Positions 24,753 through 32,695 of a stretch of DNA of 64,000 nucleotides are shown piece by piece. Within the stretch, counting starts at the first letter, position 1. Every line of letters begins with the position of its first letter. The position numbers were made by a program, and so were the translations under genes. Source of the DNA: Actinobacteria bacterium OV320 (GTDB lineage Bacteria > Actinomycetota > Actinomycetes > Streptomycetales > Streptomycetaceae); the NCBI GenBank assembly GCA_001298545.1, contig LJCX01000027.1, forward strand, positions 620,001-684,000. Direction: 5' to 3'. The notes beneath the pieces were generated by a model, which saw nothing but the letters and a program-made list of their open reading frames with translations, made no database searches and had not been told where the DNA came from.

Positions 24753-25198
24753 CCGTCGTTGGTGCCCCTGGGGATGCCGTACGCCCGCTCCACCCGCAGG
24801 CGCAGCACCAGCCGGCGGTCGCGGACCATGGCGGCGCGGTAGTCGTCCCAGTCGGGATGCTCGCCCGCCAGATCGCGGTAGAGGCGGACCAGTTCCTCCA
24901 CGGTGGCGTCGTAGGGGTCCTTCGCGACCGGTGAGAGGTCGGCGGAGCCCTCGGCGACCGTGTAGGCGCGGCGGTCGGAGGCCGTGACGTGGTACGACGC
25001 CCGGGGGTCGCGCCGCAGGTTGCGGGTCTTGGCGCGGTCGTCCGTGACGGAGATCCGGATGACGCCCTCGTCCGGGTAGTAGCGGTGGCTGACGTTCGAC
25101 AACTGGGGGCGGCCGTCGCGCTTGAGGGTGACCAGCACCCCACCGCCGCCCTCGGAGAGCAGTGCGAGCAGCGCGTTCTGCGTCGTGTCCTGAGTCAT
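24749..25198 (-). CDS. PPOX-class F420-dependent oxidoreductase
   Basis: The 149-residue flavin/deazaflavin split-barrel protein contains VLVTLKRDGRPQLSNVSHRYY, the TDDRAKTRNLRRDPRASYHV stretch typical of the actinobacterial F420 group, and ends LRVERAYGIPRG. The ATG 25198 gives the normal family length; a longer frame upstream is low-complexity. No strong ribosome site is seen, so the transcript may be leaderless. Physiological substrate unknown. Confidence 0.85.
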   Translation of the reverse strand: MTQDTTQNALLALLSEGGGGVLVTLKRDGRPQLSNVSHRYYPDEGVIRISVTDDRAKTRNLRRDPRASYHVTASDRRAYTVAEGSADLSPVAKDPYDATVEELVRLYRDLAGEHPDWDDYRAAMVRDRRLVLRLRVERAYGIPRGTNDG

Positions 25199-25283
25199 GT
25201 CGACACAACCGGCGGCGCCCCGGGCCGCATTCCCCCGGGCCGCATTTCCCCCGCCTCGATCCGGCGTCCGGGCCGGTCCATGA

Positions 25284-25322
25284 GTAGACACTGTCTACGC
25301 CGACCTGGTAGACAGTGTCTAT
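25284..25322. promoter_or_regulatory. Two TetR operators, one overlapping the start codon
   Basis: GTAGACACTGTCTAC (25284-25298) and GTAGACAGTGTCTAT (25308-25322) are palindromes spaced 24 bp apart. The second includes the A and T of the ATG of the downstream TetR gene, which implies a very short or absent leader and tight autorepression. Confidence 0.8.
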
Positions 25323-25956
25323 GAGCGACCCCGAAAAGCCGGTATCCAAAGAGTCGGCCTCCAAAGAGTCCGCCTCCGAGAAGCCGGACCCCGATCTGCG
25401 GACCCGTCTCGTCGACGTCGGCGTGGATCTGGTCTCCCAGGAGGGCGCCGGAGCGCTCACCCTGCGGGAGATCGCGCGCCGGGCCGGCGTCTCGCACGGT
25501 GCCCCGCGCCGCTACTTCCCCACCCATCTGGAGCTGCTGTCGGCCATCGCCCACCGCGGCTTCGCCCAGCTGGGCGCCCGGGTGACGACGGCCCTCGGCG
25601 ACGGCACCACCGGGCCTCGCGATCAGCTGACCGAACTGGCGCGCGTCTACCTGGAGTTCGCGCTGGGCAACCCCGGCATGTACGAGCTGATGTTCCGTCA
25701 TGACTTGCTGGAAAGCGGTCATTTGCGGCTGCGGGACACCAGCCTCCCCCTGTTCGGGGTCCTGGTGGACCTGGTCGGCCGGGCCCGGCCCGAGGCCGAC
25801 GCCCGGTCGGTCGCCGGCGCGCTGTGGGCGAACCTGCACGGCATCGCCCAGCTCTGGCGCTGGGGAAGCCTCCAACTCGCCACGGGGACCGATGACTTCG
25901 TGCCCCTTCTGCGGACCGCCCTGGAGGCGCATCTCGGTCCGGAGGCCGGCCGGTGA
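25321..25956 (+). CDS. TetR-family regulator with WHG-type C-terminal domain
   Basis: The 211-residue protein has a charged N-terminal tail with a repeated KESAS element, an HTH (GAGALTLREIARRAGVSHGA then PRRYFPTHLELLSAIA, about residues 42-80), and a C-terminal domain with ALWANLHGIAQLWRWG, the WHG signature. The start ATG 25321 lies inside an operator and has no ribosome site, so the mRNA is probably leaderless. It overlaps the following MFS gene by 4 nt (GTGA), so repressor and exporter are made together. Confidence 0.88.
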   Translation: MSDPEKPVSKESASKESASEKPDPDLRTRLVDVGVDLVSQEGAGALTLREIARRAGVSHGAPRRYFPTHLELLSAIAHRGFAQLGARVTTALGDGTTGPRDQLTELARVYLEFALGNPGMYELMFRHDLLESGHLRLRDTSLPLFGVLVDLVGRARPEADARSVAGALWANLHGIAQLWRWGSLQLATGTDDFVPLLRTALEAHLGPEAGR

Positions 25957-27401
25957 AGCCCCCCCGCCCCTCCCTGCCGCTCACCCTGGCGAGCAGCGTG
26001 GCCGGCGCCATGGTGGTCGCCCTGGACGGCACCGTGCTCACCGTCGCCCAGCCCACCCTGCGCCGCGACCTGGGCGCCTCCTTCACCCAGGTCCAGTGGA
26101 CCAGCACCGGGTATCTCGTCGCCGTGGCGGGCCTGTTGGTGTTCGCCGGGCGGCTCGGGGACCGTTACGGACACCGGCGCACCTTCGCCCTCGGCATGCT
26201 CGGCTTCGGCGCCGCGTCGGCGGGCATCGCAACCGCGCCGGACGTCGGCTGGGTGATCGGGCTGCGGGTCGTGCAGGGGGTGTTCGGAGCGCTGTTGCAG
26301 CCGGCCACGCTGGGGATGCTGCGGGCCGCGTACCCGCCCGAGCGGCTGCGGACGCCGATCGCCGTACGTACCGCGTCCATCGGAGTTGCCGCGGCGGCCG
26401 GACCGGTGGTGGGCGGCGCGCTGGCCACGGAGTTCGGCTGGCGGTCCGTGTTCCTCCTCAACATCGTGCCCGCGCTGGTGTTCGGCCTGCTCGCCCTCGC
26501 TTCCCGGGACCGCCCCGAAAGCCGGGGCCGAAGGGACCGTTCGGGTCCGGCCGCCGGTGTCCCGCTCGACCTGCCCGGCGCCCTGCTGCTCGCCGTGGCC
26601 CTGGCCTGCCTGGTGCACACCCTCGTCACCCTCCCCGGCGTGACATGGTCGGCGCCGGTCGCCCTCCTCGCCGGCGCCGCCTTCGTACGGCACGAGCGCC
26701 GGACGGGCTCCCCGCTGCTGCCACCGGAGATCGTGGGTTCGCGGGCGGTGGGCGGGGCGCTCGGTGTGCTCGTCATCGCGTCCGCGGCCCTCAACGGCGG
26801 ACTGCTGACCTGCGTCTACGTGCTCCAGGACGACCTGGGGCTGACCCCGCTGCGCAGCGCGCTGCTCAGCCTTCCGCTGGCGGTGCTGCTGGTGGCCGCC
26901 GCGCCCACCTCCGCCGTCCTGCTGCGCCGCGCCGGGGCCCGCGCCACGGTCGCCGCAGCGATGGTCGTCCTCGCCGCCGGTCTTCTCGTCCTCGCCGGGG
27001 CCTCGGCGCCGGTCGCTCTCTGCGCCGGGTTCGCGCTGGTGGGCGCCGGGTTCGGCACCGTGATGGTCGCGGCCACCCATGTCGTCGTACGGGAGGCCCC
27101 CGCGGAGTCGGCCGGGGTGGCCGGCGGGTTGCAGCAGACCGCGATGAACGTCGGGCCGGTGCTGGGGGTCGCTTCCGCGACCGTGCTCCTGGACCTCGGG
27201 GCGACGCGCTCACCCCTGGTCGTACTGGCGTTCGTGGCCGCGGCGGCGCTCCCGGTCTGCCGGGCACTGCCGGGCGGTTCGCGGACCGTCCCGGCGGCCC
27301 CTCCCGTCGGTCCCCCGGCTGGTGGAAGCGACGCAACGCACACCGATCACGGTGCCGAAAGGGGTCCGCACACGCGTTCCCTACGCGACCATGAGGTCTG
27401 A
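25953..27401 (+). CDS. MFS drug exporter, DHA2/EmrB-like
   Basis: The 482-residue membrane protein has the family start VVALDGTVLTVAQPTLRRDL, the loop motif GRLGDRYGHRRTFALG and motif C (GVAAAAGPVVGGAL). About 14 hydrophobic segments fit the DHA2 group. Translationally coupled to the TetR repressor upstream, so it likely exports an antibiotic or toxic metabolite that serves as inducer. The GTG start overlaps the TetR stop. Confidence 0.88.
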   Translation: MKPPRPSLPLTLASSVAGAMVVALDGTVLTVAQPTLRRDLGASFTQVQWTSTGYLVAVAGLLVFAGRLGDRYGHRRTFALGMLGFGAASAGIATAPDVGWVIGLRVVQGVFGALLQPATLGMLRAAYPPERLRTPIAVRTASIGVAAAAGPVVGGALATEFGWRSVFLLNIVPALVFGLLALASRDRPESRGRRDRSGPAAGVPLDLPGALLLAVALACLVHTLVTLPGVTWSAPVALLAGAAFVRHERRTGSPLLPPEIVGSRAVGGALGVLVIASAALNGGLLTCVYVLQDDLGLTPLRSALLSLPLAVLLVAAAPTSAVLLRRAGARATVAAAMVVLAAGLLVLAGASAPVALCAGFALVGAGFGTVMVAATHVVVREAPAESAGVAGGLQQTAMNVGPVLGVASATVLLDLGATRSPLVVLAFVAAAALPVCRALPGGSRTVPAAPPVGPPAGGSDATHTDHGAERGPHTRSLRDHEV

Positions 27402-27460
27402 GGTCGTCCGGGCGGGGTAGGCCGGGACCGCACCTTGAACAAGCGCACCGGAGGAAAACC

Positions 27461-28690
27461 ATGGCACTGCTGCGGCAAGAGGTCGACCCGAGCGAGGTCG
27501 GGCTGGACGCGAAGGCGCTGGACCGGCTCGACCAGCACGTCGCCCACTTCGTCGACGAGGGGCGCCTGCCCGGGTTCCTCGTGGCCGTCTCCCGCGGCGG
27601 CCGGGTCGCCCACCTCACCACGCACGGCCACCGTGACATCGCGGCCGGACTGCCGGTCGAGGCCGACACCCTCTACCGGATCTACTCGATGACCAAGCCG
27701 GTCACCTCGGTCGCCGCGCTGATACTGGTCGAGGAGGGCCGGCTGGGCCTCGACGACCCGGTCGCCGACCACCTCCCGGCCTTCGGCGACCAGCGGGTGT
27801 ACGTGGCGGGCTCGGGCGCCGACCTCACCACCCGCCCGGTCGGGCAGCCCCTGCTGGTGAAGCATCTGATGACCCACACCGCGGGCCTGACCTTCGCCTT
27901 CTACCACTGCCACCCCGTCGACGCCCTGTACCGCGAGGCCGGTCTGGAGTCGGCGGTGCTGCCGGGCTCGGACCTGGCCGGGACGGTGGAGGCGTACGCG
28001 CGGCTGCCGCTCCAGTTCGAGCCGGGCACGCAGTGGAACTACTCGGTGGCCACCAACGTCCTGGGCCGGATCATCGAGGTCGTCTCCGGCCGGCCGCTGG
28101 ACGAGTTCGTCGCCGAGCGGATCTTCCGCCCGCTCGGCATGCCGGACGCCGGCTTCCAGGTCACGGACGAGCAGGCCGGCCGACTGGCGGAGCTGTACAG
28201 CGACGCCGACAGCGGGGGGATCGAGCGGATCCTGGGCCTGCCGCTGTTCGGCCGCCCCCGGTTCCTGTCGGGCAGCGGCGGCATGGTGGCGACCGCATAC
28301 GACATCCACCGCTTCAGTGAGCTGCTGCGCCGCCGCGGCGAGCTCGACGGCGTGCGCCTGCTCCAGCCCGAGACGGTCGACCTGATGACCCGCAACCACC
28401 TCCCCGGCGGCGCCGACCTGCGTACCTTCGGCAGCCGCCCCGCCCACGACGAACCCGGCAACGACGGTGTCGGCTTCGGCCTCGGGGTCTCCGTGGTGAC
28501 CGATCCGAGCCGCACCCAGGCTCCCTCCGGGCTCGGCACCTACGGCTGGAGCGGCGTCGCCACGACCACGTTCTGGATCGACCCGGGCCGCGAGCTGAGT
28601 GTCCAGTTCCTGACCCAGCTGAGGCCGCGGAAGTCCCTGAAGCTCTACCCCGAGCTCAAGCGGCTGGTCCACGAGGCGATCACCGACTGA
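27461..28690 (+). CDS. Serine hydrolase of the beta-lactamase/class C family
   Basis: The 409-residue protein has the catalytic SxxK as SMTK in YRIYSMTKPV (about residue 77), the YxN-like tyrosine as YSV in WNYSVATNVLG, and GWSG near the end as the third motif. No signal peptide is seen, so it is probably cytosolic and an esterase or amidase rather than a resistance enzyme. The ATG follows GGAGGAAAACC. It converges on a broken saccharopine-dehydrogenase-like gene, with 8 bp between stops. Confidence 0.88.
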   Translation: MALLRQEVDPSEVGLDAKALDRLDQHVAHFVDEGRLPGFLVAVSRGGRVAHLTTHGHRDIAAGLPVEADTLYRIYSMTKPVTSVAALILVEEGRLGLDDPVADHLPAFGDQRVYVAGSGADLTTRPVGQPLLVKHLMTHTAGLTFAFYHCHPVDALYREAGLESAVLPGSDLAGTVEAYARLPLQFEPGTQWNYSVATNVLGRIIEVVSGRPLDEFVAERIFRPLGMPDAGFQVTDEQAGRLAELYSDADSGGIERILGLPLFGRPRFLSGSGGMVATAYDIHRFSELLRRRGELDGVRLLQPETVDLMTRNHLPGGADLRTFGSRPAHDEPGNDGVGFGLGVSVVTDPSRTQAPSGLGTYGWSGVATTTFWIDPGRELSVQFLTQLRPRKSLKLYPELKRLVHEAITD

Positions 28691-28698
28691 CCGGCCCG

Positions 28699-29160
28699 TC
28701 AGCCCGCGGCCCGTAGCGTGAACTCGAGCCCTTGGTCCCTGAGTTCACGAAGCCATTCCTCGGAGCGCGGTGCCGTCCCGGCCGCGCGGCTCAGCCCGGG
28801 TGACAGGGAGCCGTCCAGGATGTGCCGGACGCCCAGGGCGAGCGGTCGGGAGACGCAGCGTGCCATCGCGCTCTCCTGCTCGTCGCCCTCCAGGTCAAGC
28901 AGGTAACTCCCGGACCACACCGTGCCGTTGTCCGCACCCCCGGCCTGATCGCCCGCCTCGCCGCCGTCACCCGTGCCGCTCCCGGGCACCCGCACCTCCA
29001 GCGACACGGCGAGGACCACGCGGTCGCGGTCGGTGTCCGTGGTCGGGTGGGCTGCCGCCAACTCCTGGGCCAGCGCGGCGATACCGGCGTCGTCGTCCGT
29101 CCTCAGCCGCTCGAAGACCGTGTCCCAGGCCCGCAGCCAGCCGTCCAGGCGCAGGGTGCC
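28699..29160 (-). pseudogene. C-terminal remnant of a saccharopine-reductase-like gene
   Basis: On the minus strand from about 29160 the frame reads GTLRLDGWLRAWDTVFERL, then TDRDRVVLAVSLEVR, VWSGSYLLDLEGDEQESAMA and RCVSRPLALGVRHILDGSLSP. This looks like the C-terminal domain of Lys9-type saccharopine dehydrogenase-like proteins. The N-terminal Rossmann half is missing and no start lies at the junction. It is in a different frame from the upstream fragment (29103-29900), with which it appears to have been fused by a deletion. Confidence 0.6.
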
Positions 29161-29900
29161 GCCAGGTCCTGCTCGCGGACGAACGGCGGCACCGGGGTCG
29201 TGGCGAGGACACAGTTGACCATCACGTCGTGGGCCAGCAGGGCGGGGCGGTCCAGGTCGCCGGTCTCCGCCAGGTCCCAGCAGGTGGGTTCGGCTCCGGC
29301 CGTGGCGAACGCGGCCCGCGCACCCCGGCCGCTCCGGCCCAGGGCGCCGACGACGAGGGCGGTGAACGCCTCGTCACCGGCTGCCGGACGCAGCGTCTCG
29401 TCCAACGCGTCCTTGCCGGTGGGAAGCAGGGGGGCGGTCAGCCGGCCCCGATGCTGGAGGACCGCCAGGGCAGCGCCCAGGTAGCCCGCCCAGAAGCCGA
29501 AGGCGGCGAGCCGACGACCGTCGTCGTCGACCAGGTACTCCAGGTCCAGGAGCGCCCCTCCCCCGGCGGCGAACCGACGCAACAGCTGTGCGGCACCCGG
29601 CTGTTGCTTGTACGCGTGCCCGAAGAAGACATGCCGGTGCCTCAGCTGCGTCGGCCGGTCCGGGAGTTCCTTCAGGCCGAGGACGACCGCCTCGGGCGGC
29701 GCGGACACCCAGGAGCCGGCGGGGGCGATCCGGGCGCCGACGGCCTCGTACTCCCGCGCCGGAAAGACGCGCTGCGGGGAGTCCTCGACGGTCAGTTCCA
29801 CACCGGCCTCGACGAGGCGGCGGGCGTCGTCGGGGACGACCGGGGTGCGCCGCTCGGTGGTGCGGACCTCGTGCCGCAGCCACAGGTGCAGTTCGGTCAT
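29103..29900 (-). pseudogene. N-terminal fragment of a Lys1-type saccharopine dehydrogenase
   Basis: The ATG at 29900 gives 265 residues starting MTELHLWLRHEVRTTERRTP, with the Lys1/alanine-dehydrogenase-like N-domain (ELPDRPTQLRHRHVFFGHAYK) and VMVNCVLATTPVPPFV. Homologues continue for about 100 more residues after FVREQDLAAPG, with a CDVTCD-type stretch; here the frame instead leaves homology at about 29160 and stops at 29103. The start overlaps the stop of the flavin oxidase gene (ATGA), so the intact ancestor was coupled to it. A working enzyme is unlikely. Confidence 0.7.
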
Positions 29901-31042
29901 ACGCGATTGGCCTCCGGACGCGGGGCGTCGGCCGCGAAACGGTCGGCGCTCAGGGGAGTGACGTCCACGAAGGGTACGCGGCCGAGACACAGGTCGCGGA
30001 CGACCTCGCCGACGGCCGGCCCCTGGAGGAAACCATGACCGGAGAAGCCGGTCGCATACAGAAAACGGGATACCGAAGACGCCTCGCCGATCAGCGCGTT
30101 GTGGTCCGGGGTGACCTCGTACAGCCCCGCCCAGCCACCCGTGCGGCGCAGGTCCAGAAGGGCGGGGGCACGGCGCTCCATGGCCGCGGCGAGCCGGGGG
30201 ATCCACCGGTCGTGGGTGTCGGTGGCGAAGCCCGGCCGTTCGTCGGGGTCGGACATGCCGACCAGCAGACCGGGGCCCTCGCCGTGGAAGTAGAGGCTGC
30301 TGGTGAAGTCGATGGTCATGGGGAGGTCCGGTGGCAGACCGGGGACCGGTTCGGTGACCGCGATCTGGCGGCGCAGCGGCTGCACCGGCAGCTCCACGCC
30401 GGCCATCGCGCCGACGGCCCGGGACCAGGCGCCGGCCGCGCAGACCACCGTGTCGGTGGTGACGCGGCCGAGCGTGGTCTGCACGGCGGTGATGGTGGCG
30501 CCCTGCCGTTCGATGCCGGTGACCGCGGTGTGCCGCAGGATGCGCGCCCCGTACCGGCGGGCGGCGGCCGCGTACCCGTGGACGACGGCCTCCGGGGTGC
30601 AGTGCCCGTCGTCGGGCGAGAACGCGGCCGCGAGTAACCCGTCGGTGCGGATCAGCGGGGAGAGGCGCCGCGCCTCGGCCGGGTCGATCATGCGGCTGGG
30701 CACCCCGAGCGCGTTCTGGAGCCGCACGCCCGCCTCGAAGGAGGCGACCTCCTCGGGCGTGGACAGCAGGAACAGGTAGCCGACGCGGTGCAGCCCGATG
30801 TCGTACCCGGTCTCCTCCTCGAACCGCCCGAAGCTCTCCAGGCTGCGCGCCCCGAGCTGGATGTTCAGCTCGTCGGAGAACTGGGCGCGCACCCCGCCGG
30901 CGGCTTTCGAGGTCGAGCCCGCGGCGAGTTCGTCGCGCTCCACCAGCAGGACGTCACGGACGCCCGCGGCGGCGAGGTGGTAGGCGATGCTCGTGCCCAT
31001 CACCCCGCCGCCGATGACGACTACCGAGGCATGCGTGTTCAC
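29897..31042 (-). CDS. FAD-dependent amino-acid/sarcosine oxidase-like protein (DAO family)
   Basis: The 381-residue flavoprotein begins with a dinucleotide-binding fold (VVVIGGGVMGTSIAYHLA), then STSKAAGGVRAQFS, which is typical of sarcosine oxidase beta-like and glycine oxidase-like enzymes, and ends with the FAD-contact stretch YATGFSGHGFLQGPAVGE. It should oxidise a secondary or N-methyl amino acid or proline-like amine. It overlaps the saccharopine dehydrogenase fragment by 4 nt, suggesting an opine or lysine-type amine pathway that is now broken. Confidence 0.85.
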   Translation of the reverse strand: MNTHASVVVIGGGVMGTSIAYHLAAAGVRDVLLVERDELAAGSTSKAAGGVRAQFSDELNIQLGARSLESFGRFEEETGYDIGLHRVGYLFLLSTPEEVASFEAGVRLQNALGVPSRMIDPAEARRLSPLIRTDGLLAAAFSPDDGHCTPEAVVHGYAAAARRYGARILRHTAVTGIERQGATITAVQTTLGRVTTDTVVCAAGAWSRAVGAMAGVELPVQPLRRQIAVTEPVPGLPPDLPMTIDFTSSLYFHGEGPGLLVGMSDPDERPGFATDTHDRWIPRLAAAMERRAPALLDLRRTGGWAGLYEVTPDHNALIGEASSVSRFLYATGFSGHGFLQGPAVGEVVRDLCLGRVPFVDVTPLSADRFAADAPRPEANRV

Positions 31043-31151
31043 CCGAGCGGCTCCTTGTCACGGCGGCACCGGCCCGTACGCCGGGACCGGGGCTGTCGTA
31101 CGCCATGGCCGCCGTGATCCCTACCCCTCGGGACGGCGGTCCCAAGCCCGA

Positions 31152-31811
31152 TCAGGACCAGTGCGCCACCGCGTCCAGGTGGGGCAGCCGGTGGTCCAGG
31201 CGCTCCCGCTTGGTGCGCAGGTAGGTGATGTTGTTCTCGCACGGCTCGATCAGCAGCGGGACCTCCTCGGCGACCCGGATGCCGTTGTCCACCAGCGCCT
31301 CGCGCTTGCGCGGGTTGTTCGACATCAGGCGGACGGAGTCGACGCCCAGGTCGCGCAGGATGTCGGCGGCCACCTTGTAGTCGCGGGCGTCGACCGGGAA
31401 GCCGAGCGCGACGTTCGCCTCGACGGTGTCCAGGCCCTCCGCCTGCAACGCCATCGCCCGCAGCTTGCCGAGCAGCCCGATCCCCCGGCCCTCGTGCCCG
31501 CGCAGATAGACGACCACGCCGCGGCCCTCGGCGACGACCGCCCGCAGCGCGGACGCCAGCTGGTCGCCGCACTCGCAGTGCTGGGAGCCGAACGCGTCGC
31601 CGGTCAGGCATTCCGAATGCAGCCGGGTCAGTACGTCCTCGGTGCCGATCTCGCCGTAGACCAGGGCGACTTGCTCGTCACCGCGGTCGTGGTCCATGTA
31701 GCCGACCGCCTGGAATTTCCCGTACACGGTGGGCAGGGGGGCATTCACCACGCGTTCCACACCGGTGCGCTGCGGGGTCTTCGTGCCGAGTACGCCAATT
31801 TTTTCTGTCAT
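31152..31811 (-). CDS. GTP cyclohydrolase II homologue, predicted FAPy-forming type (Met switch)
   Basis: The 219-residue protein has the zinc triad in CLTGDAFGSQHCECGDQL, YLRGHEGRGIGL and the phosphate/GTP loop, as RibA. At residue 120 it has Met (GKLRAMALQAEG) where canonical enzymes have the catalytic Tyr (KIRAYALQ in E. coli). Published work on S. coelicolor SCO6655 (Bandarian group, 2006) showed that Met120 makes the enzyme stop at the formylamino product FAPy. The same number and residue here predict the same chemistry, so this is not a housekeeping ribA. Start ATG 31811 after AGGAA. Only 38 bp separate it from the divergent creatininase-family gene. Confidence 0.9.
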   Translation of the reverse strand: MTEKIGVLGTKTPQRTGVERVVNAPLPTVYGKFQAVGYMDHDRGDEQVALVYGEIGTEDVLTRLHSECLTGDAFGSQHCECGDQLASALRAVVAEGRGVVVYLRGHEGRGIGLLGKLRAMALQAEGLDTVEANVALGFPVDARDYKVAADILRDLGVDSVRLMSNNPRKREALVDNGIRVAEEVPLLIEPCENNITYLRTKRERLDHRLPHLDAVAHWS

Positions 31812-31849
31812 GATCTGGTTCCTAAGCAGAGACGAAGGGCCGGGAAGAA

Positions 31850-32695
31850 ATGAGTGGTTCGGAAATACGGTCGGCGGCGTACGGACTGGTCCCGACGGAC
31901 ACGTCCGAGGACGTGCGGACCCGGGGCGCCGGCGTCTCGACACAGGTGGCGGTCCTGCCCGTCGGAAGCTTCGAACAGCACGGACCGTACCTGCCGTTGG
32001 CCACCGACACACTGGTCGCCTGCGCCATCGCCCGGGAGATCGCCGGGGCGTACCCGGTGCACCTCCTCCCGCCGGTGACCGTCGCCTGCTCGCACGAGCA
32101 CGCGGCCTGGCCGGGAACCGTCAGCATCTCCTCCGTGACCCTTCACGCGGTGGTACGGGACATAGCGGCGTCGCTGCGCCGCTCGGGCGTCGAGGCCTTG
32201 GTGCTGGTCAACGGACACGGCGGGAACTACGTCCTGGGCAACGTCGTCCAGGAGTCCTCCGCCGCAGGTGAGCGGATGGCCCTCTTCCCGGCCCCGGAGG
32301 ACTGGGAGGCGGCGCTGGAGCGGTCCGGGGTGTCGACCTCGCTGCTCACCGACATGCACGCCGGGGAGATCGAGACGTCGATCCTGTTGCACGCCCACCC
32401 CGAACTCGTCCGGCCCGGTTACGAGTCGGCCGATTTCGTCGCGGACGACCGCCGTCATCTGCTCACGCTGGGAATGTCCGCCTATACCGATTCGGGCGTC
32501 ATCGGCCGTCCTTCCCTGGGGTCCGCGGAAAAGGGGAAGGAACTCCTGGCGAGCCTGGCGGATTCCTTCGGCGCGTATTTCTCCTTGCTGACCACGGGAA
32601 CTCCGACGGCTTCGGGAACCGAAATCCGTACCGCCGCGACCGCTGAGTCCGACGCGGGCGACGACTCCGGAGCGGGTGCCGCGACGTCTTCGTGA
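31850..32695 (+). CDS. Creatininase-family amidohydrolase, possible FAPy deformylase
   Basis: The 281-residue protein has the metal-binding signature LPVGSFEQHGPYLPLATDT (Glu, His, Asp; about residues 37-55), VLVNGHGGN (His) and MHAGEIETS (Glu). The family includes creatininase, MftE of mycofactocin synthesis and archaeal ArfB, which removes the formyl group from FAPy. Beside a predicted FAPy-forming cyclohydrolase, the deformylase role is the best guess, though MftE-like peptidase activity is not excluded (no mftA-like gene is here). The last 60 residues are low-complexity and lie antisense to the 3' end of the membrane protein gene. Confidence 0.85.
   Translation: MSGSEIRSAAYGLVPTDTSEDVRTRGAGVSTQVAVLPVGSFEQHGPYLPLATDTLVACAIAREIAGAYPVHLLPPVTVACSHEHAAWPGTVSISSVTLHAVVRDIAASLRRSGVEALVLVNGHGGNYVLGNVVQESSAAGERMALFPAPEDWEAALERSGVSTSLLTDMHAGEIETSILLHAHPELVRPGYESADFVADDRRHLLTLGMSAYTDSGVIGRPSLGSAEKGKELLASLADSFGAYFSLLTTGTPTASGTEIRTAATAESDAGDDSGAGAATSS

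Noticed and set aside
28967..29212. Separate small gene at the saccharopine-dehydrogenase junction
   Set aside because: It is a third-frame artefact across the fused fragments with no recognisable motif.
31152..31811. Housekeeping riboflavin ribA
   Set aside because: Tyr-to-Met change at residue 120 and the absence of other rib genes argue for a specialised paralogue.
31850..32695. MftE of a mycofactocin cluster
   Set aside because: The family fits, but no mftA, mftB, mftC or mftD-like gene is present in the region.
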